A stretch of DNA of 13,704 nt from JBFMAI01 sp964462635 (GCA_964462635.1 CAYWYJ010000102.1:1-13704); one strand, 5' to 3'; positions 6,990-13,704 are shown, counted from the first letter of the stretch. Made by a program: numbers and translations. Notes: generated from the letters alone by a model not told the origin.

Positions 6990-7423
6990 TGGCCGCCAAC
7001 CGGACGGCCCGTCATTCCGCCGACACTGCCCAGAACAGCGTCAACCGGGCGGAGAACCGACCGCTGCGCCTCGAAGTTCCCGGTCGAACACCGACCGACA
7101 ACCCGGCCGCCATGGGAGCACGACCGCGGCGCAGTGAATGCTCTTTGCAGGGTGACGGGCAAGCATGGCACTTACACTCCCCAGGTTCGACCGCAAGAAA
7201 CGGGCAGACCCAGAGCGTGTTGCATGACTTGCGAGGCGGGAACGAACGCGGAAGCGTTATGAAGGGCGAGGATGAACAACGAGGCGAAGAATGAACTTAT
7301 GATGACCTTCTATGAAATCCTCATCCGATCCCGTCCAACTCACCCTTCTAAGCATAGCGACCCCAGCCCGGGTGTCAACGGCTTTCCCCGCGAAACGCGA
7401 CCGCACGACAGAACCGGGAACGC
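6990..7423. other. Gap without a convincing gene (6990-7423)
   Basis: Short open frames exist on both strands but none has a recognisable product, steady codon bias or a good ribosome site. The segment near 7225-7360 is clearly less GC-rich than its surroundings. A small hairpin CGGTCG-aacac-CGACCG lies at 7081-7097, with a second CGACCG copy at 7058-7063 offering an alternative pairing. The stretch also carries a promoter-like sequence at 7351-7378 on the minus strand. Confidence 0.5.
7351..7378 (-). promoter_or_regulatory. Orphan promoter-like sequence with consensus -35
   Basis: On the minus strand TTGACA (7373-7378), an exact -35 consensus, and TATGCT (7351-7356) are separated by 16 bases. 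Transcription would start near 7344 and run through the empty gap toward the prepilin-like gene, whose start is about 460 bases away. It could drive a small RNA, a long leader or nothing. Confidence 0.35.
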
Positions 7424-8461
7424 TCACGATCCCAACGTGGCCGGCAGGCGGTCAATCCCGTACGCGGCGCATCGCCCCGCCCCCAACTCCCCCGCTGCCG
7501 CGACGGACGGGGCCTGAAGCCGACCTGTGACCCCCAGATCGCGGCGTAGTCGCAGGAGCACTTCCAGCCCCACCGTGTCGAGCGCCACCGGATCAAACCC
7601 GAACAGCAACCGACCGACGTCCCCCAGAGTGCTGGGTTTCTCCCCACCTCCCGGATCCACGAGTACGCGCAGCGCGTTGACGATCGTGAGCTTCAGACGC
7701 GAGCTAAGCTCCTTGTTTGCAATCACTTCGCCAATGTACGGCGAACAGCCGCTGTCATGGTACCGCGCCGGGTGGCGAATGGCAGCGTACGAGATGTTCT
7801 TCATGGCCCCGGACATGCCCGCGATAGTATGGGCCTTGAGAAACGGCACGTTGATGATCGCGTCGCTCTCATATACCCAGTTCGCTACCCCTTCGAGGCG
7901 CCCGCTAACCCGTATAGCCGGCCCCCAGCCTGACGGCGGCGGGGCCATCTTCAGCTCACCGGCCAGCCCGCTCGGGGCCTCGACGAACGTGACGGTGTCG
8001 GAACCGTACCCGGCCGCCGCCAGAGCGGCCGCCAGTACCCGTGCGACCGCCTCGTTGGTTCCGATCCGCTCCGCGTCAACGTGGTTGAACTTCACCGCGA
8101 TTCGCCGGGCCGGGCCGAGGACGTGGCGGAGGGCTTCCGTCGCGGTTGGAAGCCCCGTGAGCACGCGCAAGCCGAGGTCGATCAAGTCGGCCAGGATCAC
8201 CTCGTCGGCACGCCCGTCCACCAGAACCCGCGCGTCCTGAATCTCGACCACGCGCGACCGGGGGTACCGCGGCCCCAGCCACCAGGGACGCGAGTCGGAG
8301 GACGAAGCGGCTGGCGCCGGCTGACTGGCCGGCTCCGGCTCCTGCCCGGACGTCGCCCCGGCGAGGCTGCCCAGCGCCAAGCCGGCGGCGGCGCGCAGAA
8401 CCTCCCTCCGCGACGGGTTCCGGAGGCGTTCGCCCGACCGTTTGACCCTGCCGTGCCGCAT
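7424..8461 (-). CDS. Tat-exported DUF362 domain protein (345 aa)
   Basis: The N-terminus is a twin-arginine signal: a basic region, SRREVLR at residues 17-23, then the hydrophobic AAAGLALGSLAGA stretch to about residue 35. A Pro/Ala/Ser-rich linker (about 40-58) follows. The rest is a DUF362-type domain, with RRIAVKFNHVD (119-129), TVTFVEAPSG (156-165) and IINVPFLKAHTIAGMSGAMKN (202-222) followed by the SYAAIRHPARYHD segment. DUF362 proteins are poorly characterised; some carry Fe-S ferredoxin modules, but no CxxCxxC cluster is present here. Tat export suggests folding with a cofactor before transport to the periplasm, which is inference. The ATG at 8461 has only a weak AGG upstream (GATAGGTTATAC). 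The gene is divergent from the 8511 gene with 49 bases between starts. Confidence 0.85.
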   Translation of the reverse strand: MRHGRVKRSGERLRNPSRREVLRAAAGLALGSLAGATSGQEPEPASQPAPAASSSDSRPWWLGPRYPRSRVVEIQDARVLVDGRADEVILADLIDLGLRVLTGLPTATEALRHVLGPARRIAVKFNHVDAERIGTNEAVARVLAAALAAAGYGSDTVTFVEAPSGLAGELKMAPPPSGWGPAIRVSGRLEGVANWVYESDAIINVPFLKAHTIAGMSGAMKNISYAAIRHPARYHDSGCSPYIGEVIANKELSSRLKLTIVNALRVLVDPGGGEKPSTLGDVGRLLFGFDPVALDTVGLEVLLRLRRDLGVTGRLQAPSVAAAGELGAGRCAAYGIDRLPATLGS

Positions 8462-8470
8462 GTATAACCT
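8442..8470 (+). promoter_or_regulatory. Candidate promoter for the UDP-sugar pyrophosphorylase, overlapping the DUF362 start
   Basis: TTGACC (8442-8447) lies inside the first codons of the DUF362 gene. The AT-rich TATAACCT follows, giving TATAAC at 8463-8468 with a 15-base spacer or TAACCT at 8465-8470 with 17. In this tight divergent arrangement the two genes must share promoter DNA. Confidence 0.35.
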
Positions 8471-8510
8471 ATCGCGTCACCGGGGTGCCCCGCTTTGACG
8501 GAACTTGCCC

Positions 8511-9938
8511 ATGTCGTCGATTCAGCAACGTTATGAGGCCCACCGCCAGCGGCTGGAAGCGTACGGCCAGCAGCACTTGCTGGCTTTCTGGCCCCGCCTG
8601 ACCGACCCGCAGCGGTCCGAACTCCTGGCCGACCTGGACCTCATCGACTTCGACCGTTGTCGGACCCTGATTGATTCGCACGTCCGACGTCGCCCGACCG
8701 TCTCCGTACCGGCCCGCATCGAACCCCCGCTCTGCTATCCCCCCGAGCCCGCCGCGGACCAGATTGAGACGTACCGCCGAGCCTGGGAGGCGGGCGTCGC
8801 GGCGATTCGGGGCGGGCAGGTGGCGGCGTTTACCGTGGCCGGGGGGCAGGGGACGCGACTTGGGCACGACGGCCCCAAAGGGGCGTTCGAGATCAGTCCG
8901 GTGCGCAACGCGCCGCTGTTTCAGCTCTTCGCCGAAAGTCTGCGGGGGGTCGAGCGTCGCTGGGGTCACCGGCCGCGCTGGTACATCATGACCAGCCTCG
9001 CCAATCACGACGCCACGACCCGCTTTCTCGAGGAGCACGCCTTCTTCGGCCTGTCGGCGGAAGACATCGTGTTCTTCCAGCAAAGCGAAATGCCCGCGTT
9101 CCTGCCGGACGGTCGCATCGCCCTGGCCGCCCCGCACCGCATCGCCCTGGCGCCGGACGGGCACGGCGGCAGCCTGTGGGCCCTGGCGCGGAGTGGCGCC
9201 CTCGATGACATGCGTCGACGCGGAATCGACACGATCAGCTACTTCCAGGTTGACAACCCGCTGGTGCGGACCATCGACCCGCTGTTCATCGGTTTGCACC
9301 GAATCACCGGCGCGGAGATGTCCAGCAAGGCCGTCCACAAGGCCCACGACGCGGAGCGTGTGGGCGTGTTCTGCGTCGTGGACGGCCGGCTCGCGGTCAT
9401 CGAATACAGCGACCTGCCCGCCGAATTGGCCCGCGCGCGGAACCCGGACGGTTCCCGTCGTTTCGATGCCGGCAGCATCGCCGTCCACATCATCGACCGG
9501 GCCTTTGTGGAGCGACTGACGGCCCCCGGAGCGGCGGTGAGTCTGCCGTGGCACCGGGCGGACAAGCGCGTGGCCACGGTCGATGCGACCGGCCAGGTCG
9601 TCACGCCGACCGAGCCGAACGCGGTCAAGCTGGAGATGTTCGTCTTCGACGCGATTCCGTTGGCGCGCAACCCGCTGGTGCTGTACACCCGCCGCGAGGA
9701 GGAGTTCAGCCCGGTGAAGAACGCGGAGGGCGACGACTCGCCGGCGACGGCGCGGCGGGACCTCGTTCGCCGCGCCGCCCGTTGGCTCGAGATGTGCGGC
9801 TGTCACGTGCCGCGCAAGCCGGACGGCGAGCCTGCCGTACCGATCGAGATCAGTCCGGCGGTGGCGCTGGATTGCGATGATCTCCGCGCCCGGATGCTGC
9901 CGCCCCTTCGGCCAGACCGGCCGTACTTACTGACCTGA
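8511..9938 (+). CDS. UDPGP-family nucleotidyltransferase, probable UDP-N-acetylhexosamine pyrophosphorylase (475 aa)
   Basis: The likely reaction is UTP plus N-acetylhexosamine 1-phosphate to UDP-sugar plus pyrophosphate, in the cytosol, feeding cell-envelope glycan synthesis. The N-terminal MSSIQQRYEAHRQRLEAYGQQHLLAFW region is typical of the UAP1/QRI1 type. The nucleotide-binding signature AGGQGTRLG...PKG is at residues 110-124. The PDGHGG uridine/sugar loop is at 215-220 and FQVDNPL, which holds the metal-binding Asp, at 245-251. SSKAV and the WHRADKRV stretch follow. Length matches eukaryote-like UAP enzymes, not the left-handed-helix bacterial GlmU, and no acetyltransferase repeat is present. 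UTP-glucose-1-phosphate uridylyltransferase is the main alternative, but N-acetylhexosamine use is favoured. A TTG six bases upstream (8505) is a possible alternative start. No strong ribosome site is seen. Confidence 0.88.
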   Translation: MSSIQQRYEAHRQRLEAYGQQHLLAFWPRLTDPQRSELLADLDLIDFDRCRTLIDSHVRRRPTVSVPARIEPPLCYPPEPAADQIETYRRAWEAGVAAIRGGQVAAFTVAGGQGTRLGHDGPKGAFEISPVRNAPLFQLFAESLRGVERRWGHRPRWYIMTSLANHDATTRFLEEHAFFGLSAEDIVFFQQSEMPAFLPDGRIALAAPHRIALAPDGHGGSLWALARSGALDDMRRRGIDTISYFQVDNPLVRTIDPLFIGLHRITGAEMSSKAVHKAHDAERVGVFCVVDGRLAVIEYSDLPAELARARNPDGSRRFDAGSIAVHIIDRAFVERLTAPGAAVSLPWHRADKRVATVDATGQVVTPTEPNAVKLEMFVFDAIPLARNPLVLYTRREEEFSPVKNAEGDDSPATARRDLVRRAARWLEMCGCHVPRKPDGEPAVPIEISPAVALDCDDLRARMLPPLRPDRPYLLT

Positions 9939-9955
9939 GGCCCGCAAACCGAAAC

Positions 9956-9971
9956 CACCACGCAAGTGGTG
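9956..9971 (+). other. GNRA-tetraloop hairpin after the pyrophosphorylase gene
   Basis: CACCAC (9956-9961) and GTGGTG (9966-9971) are perfect complements around a GCAA loop, a stable GNRA tetraloop. It begins 17 bases after the stop codon and may protect the transcript end or act with the next hairpin. Confidence 0.45.
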
Positions 9972-9981
9972 AGCCGCTTGG

Positions 9982-10001
9982 CCCCGCGCTGGCGTGCGGG
10001 G
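9982..10001 (+). terminator. GC-rich hairpin, possible terminator of the pyrophosphorylase gene
   Basis: CCCCGCGC (9982-9989) pairs with GTGCGGGG (9994-10001), with one G-U wobble in RNA, around a TGGC loop. The hairpin is very stable but is followed by TTCCG, not a U-tract, so termination efficiency is uncertain. Confidence 0.4.
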
Positions 10002-10056
10002 TTCCGATGGGCGCTCGGGGGCCCGCCGGCTTCAAGAAAACGGCATGTGCGTTATC

Positions 10057-10218
10057 GGGCGGCGCCGCCCGCGCGACGGGTTTACGCTCTCAGGACTTCC
10101 AGTCGAAGTATTAACGGCCACGCCTGGCGCCGATGCCGGCCCCCCCGCAGTGGCGCGGGGCGATTCCGCGCCCTTTGGCGTACACCGCCGCGCGGGGGCA
10201 GCCGGCGTCCGCGCGGCG
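10057..10218 (+). other. Strongly structured region upstream of the sensor kinase
   Basis: The 304-base gap 9939-10242 has no convincing gene. Besides the two hairpins after the previous gene it holds a perfect 14-base palindrome GGGCGGCGCCGCCC (10057-10070). CCCCGC/GCGGGG (10143-10148 with 10155-10160) overlaps GGCGCGG/CCGCGCC (10152-10158 with 10166-10172), so these two stems exclude each other. A 9-bp all-GC stem follows, CGCCGCGCG (10086+100, that is 10186-10194) with CGCGCGGCG (10210-10218). This last stem ends ten bases before the GGAG ribosome site of the kinase. The layout could act as an attenuator, but chance is high in such GC-rich DNA. Confidence 0.35.
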
Positions 10219-10242
10219 ACGTGCGCCGGAGTTTCGCTGTCG

Positions 10243-13005
10243 ATGTCCCTCCTGTGCCGCAAGCCTGCCCGTACGTTCCTCGGCCTCGGACTGGGTGTGG
10301 CGGTCGTCGCGGGACTGATCATCGGAGGACTGCTGAGTGTCCAATCGCTGCGCGCGGAGCACGGTCGCGGCGTCCAGGCGGTGCGGACACGCCAACTCGC
10401 GGCCGAGATTGAAGACCGTACCTTCGAGCGATTTCAGGGCCTGACGCGCGAACTGGCCGCGCTGCCGCAAGTGCTCGCCGTCGCGACCGGCCAGGCGTCG
10501 CCCGACAACCCGGAGATTCTGCTGGCCTTGCACGCGGTGCGCCGCGGCCTGGGCGACGCGGGCCTGCTGTATGTGCTCAACGCCGACGGGACGACGGTGG
10601 CGTGTACGGTCTTCGGCGCGGGACAGACGCTCACGGGCAAGAACTACGCCTTCCGTCCGTACTTCACCGAGGCGATGGCCGGCCGCGAATGCGTGTACCC
10701 GGCGTTGGGCGTGACGACCAACATACGCGGGCTGTATTTCAGCGCCGCGGTCCGTGACCCCCCGACCGGACAGCCCGTGGGTGCCATGGTGCTGAAGGTC
10801 GACTTTGACGTCATTGACACGCTGATCGCGGGCGCCGAGCACCCGACGGCCCTCATCTCCCCCGACGGCATTGTGCTGGCGGCCAATCAACCCGACTGGC
10901 TCTATCGGGCCGTGGCCCCTCTCGAACCCGAGCGGCGGGCTGCCCTTCAGGCCAGCCGGCAGTTCGGCGACATGCCCCTCGACAGCTTGGGTATGTCCGG
11001 CACCGGTGAGTGGGTCGAACTCCTGGGGCGGCGCTACCGGAGGCACGACTGTCCGATGGCGGTCGCGGGCTGGAAGCTGATGACGCTCGATCCCGAAGGC
11101 CGGACCTACCCCATGACGGGCACGCAGAAGCGCCTGGTGACCGGCGTTGCCGGGCTGGTCCTGTTCCTGCTGGCCACCATCGGCCTGCTGATCGTGAACG
11201 CCGCGTCGCGGCGGCGGGCCGAGGCCGCGCTGCACCGGGCCAACGAGGAGCTGGAGAGCCGCGTACTGGAGCGTACGCGCTGCCTGGCGGCGGCCAACAC
11301 GGACCTGCGGGCCGAGGTCGCCGAGCGGCAGCGCGTCGAGCGCGCTCTGCGCGATTCGCAGCGGCGTCTGGCCGACATCATCGACTTCCTGCCGGACGCC
11401 ACCTTCGTCGTGGACCAGGCCGGGCGCGTCACCGCGTGGAACCGCGCGATGGAGGCGCTCACCGGTGTGCCCGCGGCGCAGATGCTGGGCAAGGGGGACC
11501 ACGAATACGCCCTGCCGCTGTACGGCGAACGCCGACCGCTGTTGATCGACGTGGCGCGAGACCCGCGGTCCCCCGCGACGGAGGGCTACCGTTACCTGGT
11601 CCGGCGTGGGGACATGGTGATGGCGGAAGGGGAGCCGCCCGGTCTGGGGGCCCCGTCGCCGGTGACGGTGTGGGCCGCGGCCAAGCCGCTGTACGACCCG
11701 CAGGGGCGCATCGTGGGCGCGATCGAAACCATTCGCGACATCACCGAGCGCAAGCAGGCCGAAGCCGAGTTGCAGCGGGCCAAAGAGGCCGCGGAGGCCG
11801 CCAGCGTGGCCAAGAGCGCCTTCCTGGCCAACATGAGTCACGAAATTCGCACGCCCATGACGGCGATTCTCGGGTTCGCCGAGACGTTGGAAGAAGGCTG
11901 CGCGCGGAGTTGCCCGTTCGGGGCCGCCCACTTTGCCGATCACATCGGCACGATCCGCCGCAACGGCGAACACCTGCTGCGGATCATCAACGACATCCTG
12001 GACTTGTCGCGCGTTGAGGCCGGCCAGATGCGGGCCGAGCGCGGGCCCTGCCACCCGGCCGCGCTGCTCGCGGAAGTGCAGTCCCTGATGGCCCCCCGGG
12101 CCGCCGAGAAGGGCCTGACGCTCACGATGGAGTACGCCACGCCCCTGCCCGAGACCATTCAATCCGACCCGACGCGCCTGCGGCAGATCCTCGTCAACCT
12201 CGTCGGCAACGCGGTGAAGTTCACCGACGCGGGTGGCGTGCGCGTCGTTGCCCGGTTGGTGGAGCCGGGCAGCAGCGAAGTGGACGGCGCGGGGGAGCCG
12301 TTGCTCCAGTTTGACGTGGTAGACACGGGGATCGGTCTCACCGCCGACCAGATCGGCCGCCTGTTCCGCCCGTTCACCCAGGCGGACGCGTCCACAACGC
12401 GGGAGTACGGGGGTACCGGATTGGGGTTGGCGATTAGCCGGCGTCTGGCCCGGATGCTCGGGGGGGATATCACCGTCGAGAGTCAGCCCGGCGAGGGCAG
12501 CACGTTCAGCGTCACCATCACCACCGGGCCGCTGGAGGGGGTGGCCCGCGTGGACCACGCCGCGCGGAGTGTGCCGCCCGAGTCCGGCACACCCGCGCGG
12601 CCGCCAGTGGTCGAGCTGACGGGCCGGGTGCTGTTGGTGGAAGATGGGCCCGACAACCAGCGTCTGGTGGCCTACCTGCTGGAGCGGGCCGGCGCGGTCG
12701 TCACGATTGCGGCCAATGGACTGCTGGCGTGCGAGCAGGCGTTCGCCGCGGCCGACGCCGGCCGGCCGTTCGACCTCATCCTGATGGACGTGCAGATGCC
12801 GGTTATGGACGGCTACGAGGCCACCCGTCGGCTGCGCGCCGCCGGCTACCGCGGCCCGATCGTCGCCCTCACGGCCCACGCGATGGACAGCGATCGCGCG
12901 CAGTGTCTGGCGGCGGGGTGCGACGGCTTCCTCACCAAACCCATCGACCGCGATCGCCTGCTGGGCGCGCTGCGTCACCATCTCCAGCCGCAGCCGGTGA
13001 ACTGA
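10243..13005 (+). CDS. Membrane hybrid histidine kinase with DctB-like Cache sensor, PAS and receiver (920 aa)
   Basis: The start chosen is ATG 10243, with GGAG eleven bases upstream, directly before the first membrane helix. The open frame runs on to 9994, but that part has atypical codons and no protein character. Order: helix 1 at residues about 11-32; a periplasmic double-Cache-like sensor (33-297) whose TGKNYAFRPYFTEAMAGRE and LGVTTNIRGLYFS segments resemble the C4-dicarboxylate sensor DctB; helix 2 near 299-320; a coiled coil to about 372; a PAS domain (about 375-505); HisKA with the phospho-acceptor His533 in MSHEIRTPM; HATPase with N box Asn656, DTGIGL from 694 and GTGLGLAIS from 724; and a receiver with phospho-acceptor Asp849 in LMDVQMPVMDG and KP near the end. 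It should pass phosphate from His533 to Asp849. No HPt domain or separate response regulator is encoded nearby, so its output is unknown. Confidence 0.94.
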   Translation: MSLLCRKPARTFLGLGLGVAVVAGLIIGGLLSVQSLRAEHGRGVQAVRTRQLAAEIEDRTFERFQGLTRELAALPQVLAVATGQASPDNPEILLALHAVRRGLGDAGLLYVLNADGTTVACTVFGAGQTLTGKNYAFRPYFTEAMAGRECVYPALGVTTNIRGLYFSAAVRDPPTGQPVGAMVLKVDFDVIDTLIAGAEHPTALISPDGIVLAANQPDWLYRAVAPLEPERRAALQASRQFGDMPLDSLGMSGTGEWVELLGRRYRRHDCPMAVAGWKLMTLDPEGRTYPMTGTQKRLVTGVAGLVLFLLATIGLLIVNAASRRRAEAALHRANEELESRVLERTRCLAAANTDLRAEVAERQRVERALRDSQRRLADIIDFLPDATFVVDQAGRVTAWNRAMEALTGVPAAQMLGKGDHEYALPLYGERRPLLIDVARDPRSPATEGYRYLVRRGDMVMAEGEPPGLGAPSPVTVWAAAKPLYDPQGRIVGAIETIRDITERKQAEAELQRAKEAAEAASVAKSAFLANMSHEIRTPMTAILGFAETLEEGCARSCPFGAAHFADHIGTIRRNGEHLLRIINDILDLSRVEAGQMRAERGPCHPAALLAEVQSLMAPRAAEKGLTLTMEYATPLPETIQSDPTRLRQILVNLVGNAVKFTDAGGVRVVARLVEPGSSEVDGAGEPLLQFDVVDTGIGLTADQIGRLFRPFTQADASTTREYGGTGLGLAISRRLARMLGGDITVESQPGEGSTFSVTITTGPLEGVARVDHAARSVPPESGTPARPPVVELTGRVLLVEDGPDNQRLVAYLLERAGAVVTIAANGLLACEQAFAAADAGRPFDLILMDVQMPVMDGYEATRRLRAAGYRGPIVALTAHAMDSDRAQCLAAGCDGFLTKPIDRDRLLGALRHHLQPQPVN

Positions 13006-13101
13006 CGGGCCGTCGCGTGAACCGCGCGCCTCGTCGCCACTCCCCGCGCACGACGCCCGCCTTGTAGAATGCCACGGGAACCCCCACGCGGGAGTCGCAC
13101 C

Positions 13102-13605
13102 GTGAAGGCCCACATCGACTACGAGGCGGCGTTCGAGAACTACTTGCAGCGGCGTCAGGTGCCGTACGTCGCCGTGGACGAAGCCAAGCGGGCCGCCTTC
13201 CGCGACGCCAAGCTCAAGAGCTTCGATTTCATCGTCTATTCCACCGGGGGGACGAACTGGCTGGTGGACATCAAGGGCCGGCGTTGGGCGGCGCGCAAGG
13301 CCGGCGGGCGACCGGCGTGGGAGAACTGGGTCACCCAGGCCGACCTCGACGGCCTGCGGCAGTGGCAGGAGGTTTTCGGCGTCGGGTTCGCGGCCCTGTT
13401 GGTGTTCGCCTACCGGCTGGACGCCGACGGGCAACCGCCGACGGAGGTCGTCCATGAGTACCGCGGGGCGCGCTACGTGTTCGCCGCGGTGCCGCTGGAC
13501 GACTATGTGACGCTGGCCCGCCGACGCAGCCCGAAGTGGGGGACCGTCAACGTGCCGGTCCGTGAGTTCGCCCAGCGGGTCCGGCCGATCAGCGACTGGC
13601 TCTGA
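13102..13605 (+). CDS. Uncharacterised protein with PD-(D/E)XK nuclease-like motif spacing (167 aa)
   Basis: I start at GTG 13102, preceded by GGGAG (13090-13094) at seven bases. The in-frame ATG at 13069 has no ribosome site and would add eleven residues of no clear character. The product begins MKAHIDYEAAFENYLQRR. Glu8 or Glu12 in the first helix, Asp42 in KSFDFIVYS and Asp56-Ile-Lys58 in WLVDIKGRR fit the E...D...(D/E)xK arrangement of the restriction-endonuclease-like fold, with the lysine followed by Gly-Arg. ENWVTQADLDGLRQWQEVFG and RRRSPKWGTVNVP follow. Proteins of this kind seem familiar from planctomycete genomes as conserved hypotheticals, by recall only. Nuclease activity is inference from motif spacing. 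It lies 96 bases after the kinase gene and might be co-transcribed. Confidence 0.8.
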   Translation: MKAHIDYEAAFENYLQRRQVPYVAVDEAKRAAFRDAKLKSFDFIVYSTGGTNWLVDIKGRRWAARKAGGRPAWENWVTQADLDGLRQWQEVFGVGFAALLVFAYRLDADGQPPTEVVHEYRGARYVFAAVPLDDYVTLARRRSPKWGTVNVPVREFAQRVRPISDWL

Positions 13606-13635
13606 ATGGTCGCGCGCGATTCGGCGGCGCGCGGG

Positions 13636-13664
13636 GGGAGGGCGTGCGGCTCCCGGCGAGCCGC
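13636..13664 (+). repeat. GC-rich hairpin related to the 3.1-kb repeat, possible terminator
   Basis: GCGGCTC (13646-13652) and GAGCCGC (13658-13664) are perfect complements around a CCGGC loop, 40 bases after the last stop codon. The left flank GGGAGGGCG (13636-13644) and the order GGGAGGGCG..GGCTCCCG.CGAGCCGC repeat the core found at 3134-3160, so this may be a second copy of a dispersed element. No T run follows. Confidence 0.5.
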
Positions 13665-13704
13665 GGTTCGGCAGGCCGGCAGGGTCGCCGCAGGAGACAG
13701 CCTC

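Noticed and set aside
7175..7205. GGTTCGA stretch resembling a tRNA T-loop
   Set aside because: The flanking bases do not form a T-stem and there is no acceptor, D or anticodon arm around it.
7272..7517. Plus-strand frame beginning MNNEAKNELMMTFYEIL
   Set aside because: It overlaps the 3' end of the DUF362 gene on the other strand, turns into Pro/Ala/Arg-rich sequence and has no recognisable fold.
8469..9806. Minus-strand open frame of 445 codons antisense to the pyrophosphorylase
   Set aside because: It is opposite a clearly conserved enzyme, is rich in Arg/Val/Gly/His and has no ribosome site or motif.
9946..10010. Resemblance to a GEMM-I (cyclic-di-GMP) riboswitch, from GCAAACC, a GNRA hairpin and GCGGGGTTCCGATGG
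   Set aside because: The hairpin that should enclose GCGGGG (GGTA..TACC) is absent and the order of conserved blocks does not fit, so I treat it as coincidence. A covariance-model search would settle it.
9994..10242. N-terminal extension of the kinase by 83 residues
   Set aside because: The extension crosses several hairpins, contains codons unusual for this DNA (TTA, GTA, TCA) and would put a long polar stretch before the first membrane helix. Its GFTLSGLPVEVL stretch faintly recalls a prepilin leader, but with no hydrophobic helix after it.
13065..13070. TAGAAT as a -10 box for the nuclease-like gene
   Set aside because: No acceptable -35 lies 16-18 bases upstream, so an independent promoter is not supported; read-through from the kinase is as likely.
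10111..13455. Minus-strand open frame of about 1,110 codons antisense to the kinase and the next gene
   Set aside because: It mirrors a gene with unmistakable kinase motifs, has Arg/Gly/His-rich composition with no domain, and such long antisense frames are expected in DNA this rich in GC.

Overview
This is a GC-rich chromosomal window that looks like a member of the Planctomycetota, most likely close to the Phycisphaerae. The main clue is a prepilin-type protein on the minus strand near 6.4 kb. It joins an FTLIELLVVVAII N-terminus and an 'LPSLARARE..KRAVCASNLR' stretch to a C-terminal H-x(10)-DG motif, a combination expanded in planctomycetes. A eukaryote-like UDP-sugar pyrophosphorylase and a hybrid histidine kinase fit the same picture. 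The lineage call is inference from protein motifs only; no rRNA or other marker gene is present.

Layout. 1-476 (-): the N-terminal third of a PLP-dependent aminotransferase running off the left edge. 578-1153 (-): a small probable lipoprotein of unknown function. 1481-3067 (+): a secreted or lipid-anchored protein with four Ig-like repeats, divergent from the previous gene. 3068-3402: a GC-rich repeat and long imperfect hairpin, then a palindromic operator candidate and a good promoter. 3403-5735 (+): feoA and feoB, a ferrous iron uptake operon. 5882-5920: a hairpin between convergent genes. 5946-6884 (-): the prepilin-like protein. 6885-7423: a 539-base gap with no convincing gene but two sigma70-like promoters, both on the minus strand. 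7424-8461 (-): a Tat-exported DUF362 protein, divergent by only 49 bases from 8511-9938 (+), a UAP/UDPGP-family nucleotidyltransferase. 9939-10242: a 304-base stretch rich in hairpins. 10243-13005 (+): a 920-residue membrane hybrid sensor kinase with a DctB-like periplasmic Cache sensor, PAS, HisKA, HATPase and receiver domains. 13102-13605 (+): a 167-residue protein with PD-(D/E)XK nuclease-like spacing. A hairpin related to the repeat at 3.1 kb closes the window.

How the genes work together. Only feoA-feoB is a clear functional operon. The kinase and the nuclease-like gene could be co-transcribed (96-base gap), but nothing else links them. The rest reads as ordinary single-gene planctomycete chromosome: metabolism (aminotransferase, UDP-sugar synthesis), envelope or export (two probable lipoproteins, a prepilin-like protein, a Tat substrate), iron uptake and signalling. 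No mobile element, CRISPR array, tRNA, rRNA or complete new system was found. The points most worth a second look are the small nuclease-like protein, the shared GC-rich hairpin element, the palindrome upstream of feoA, the structured leader of the kinase and an orphan promoter in the 6.9-7.4 kb gap.
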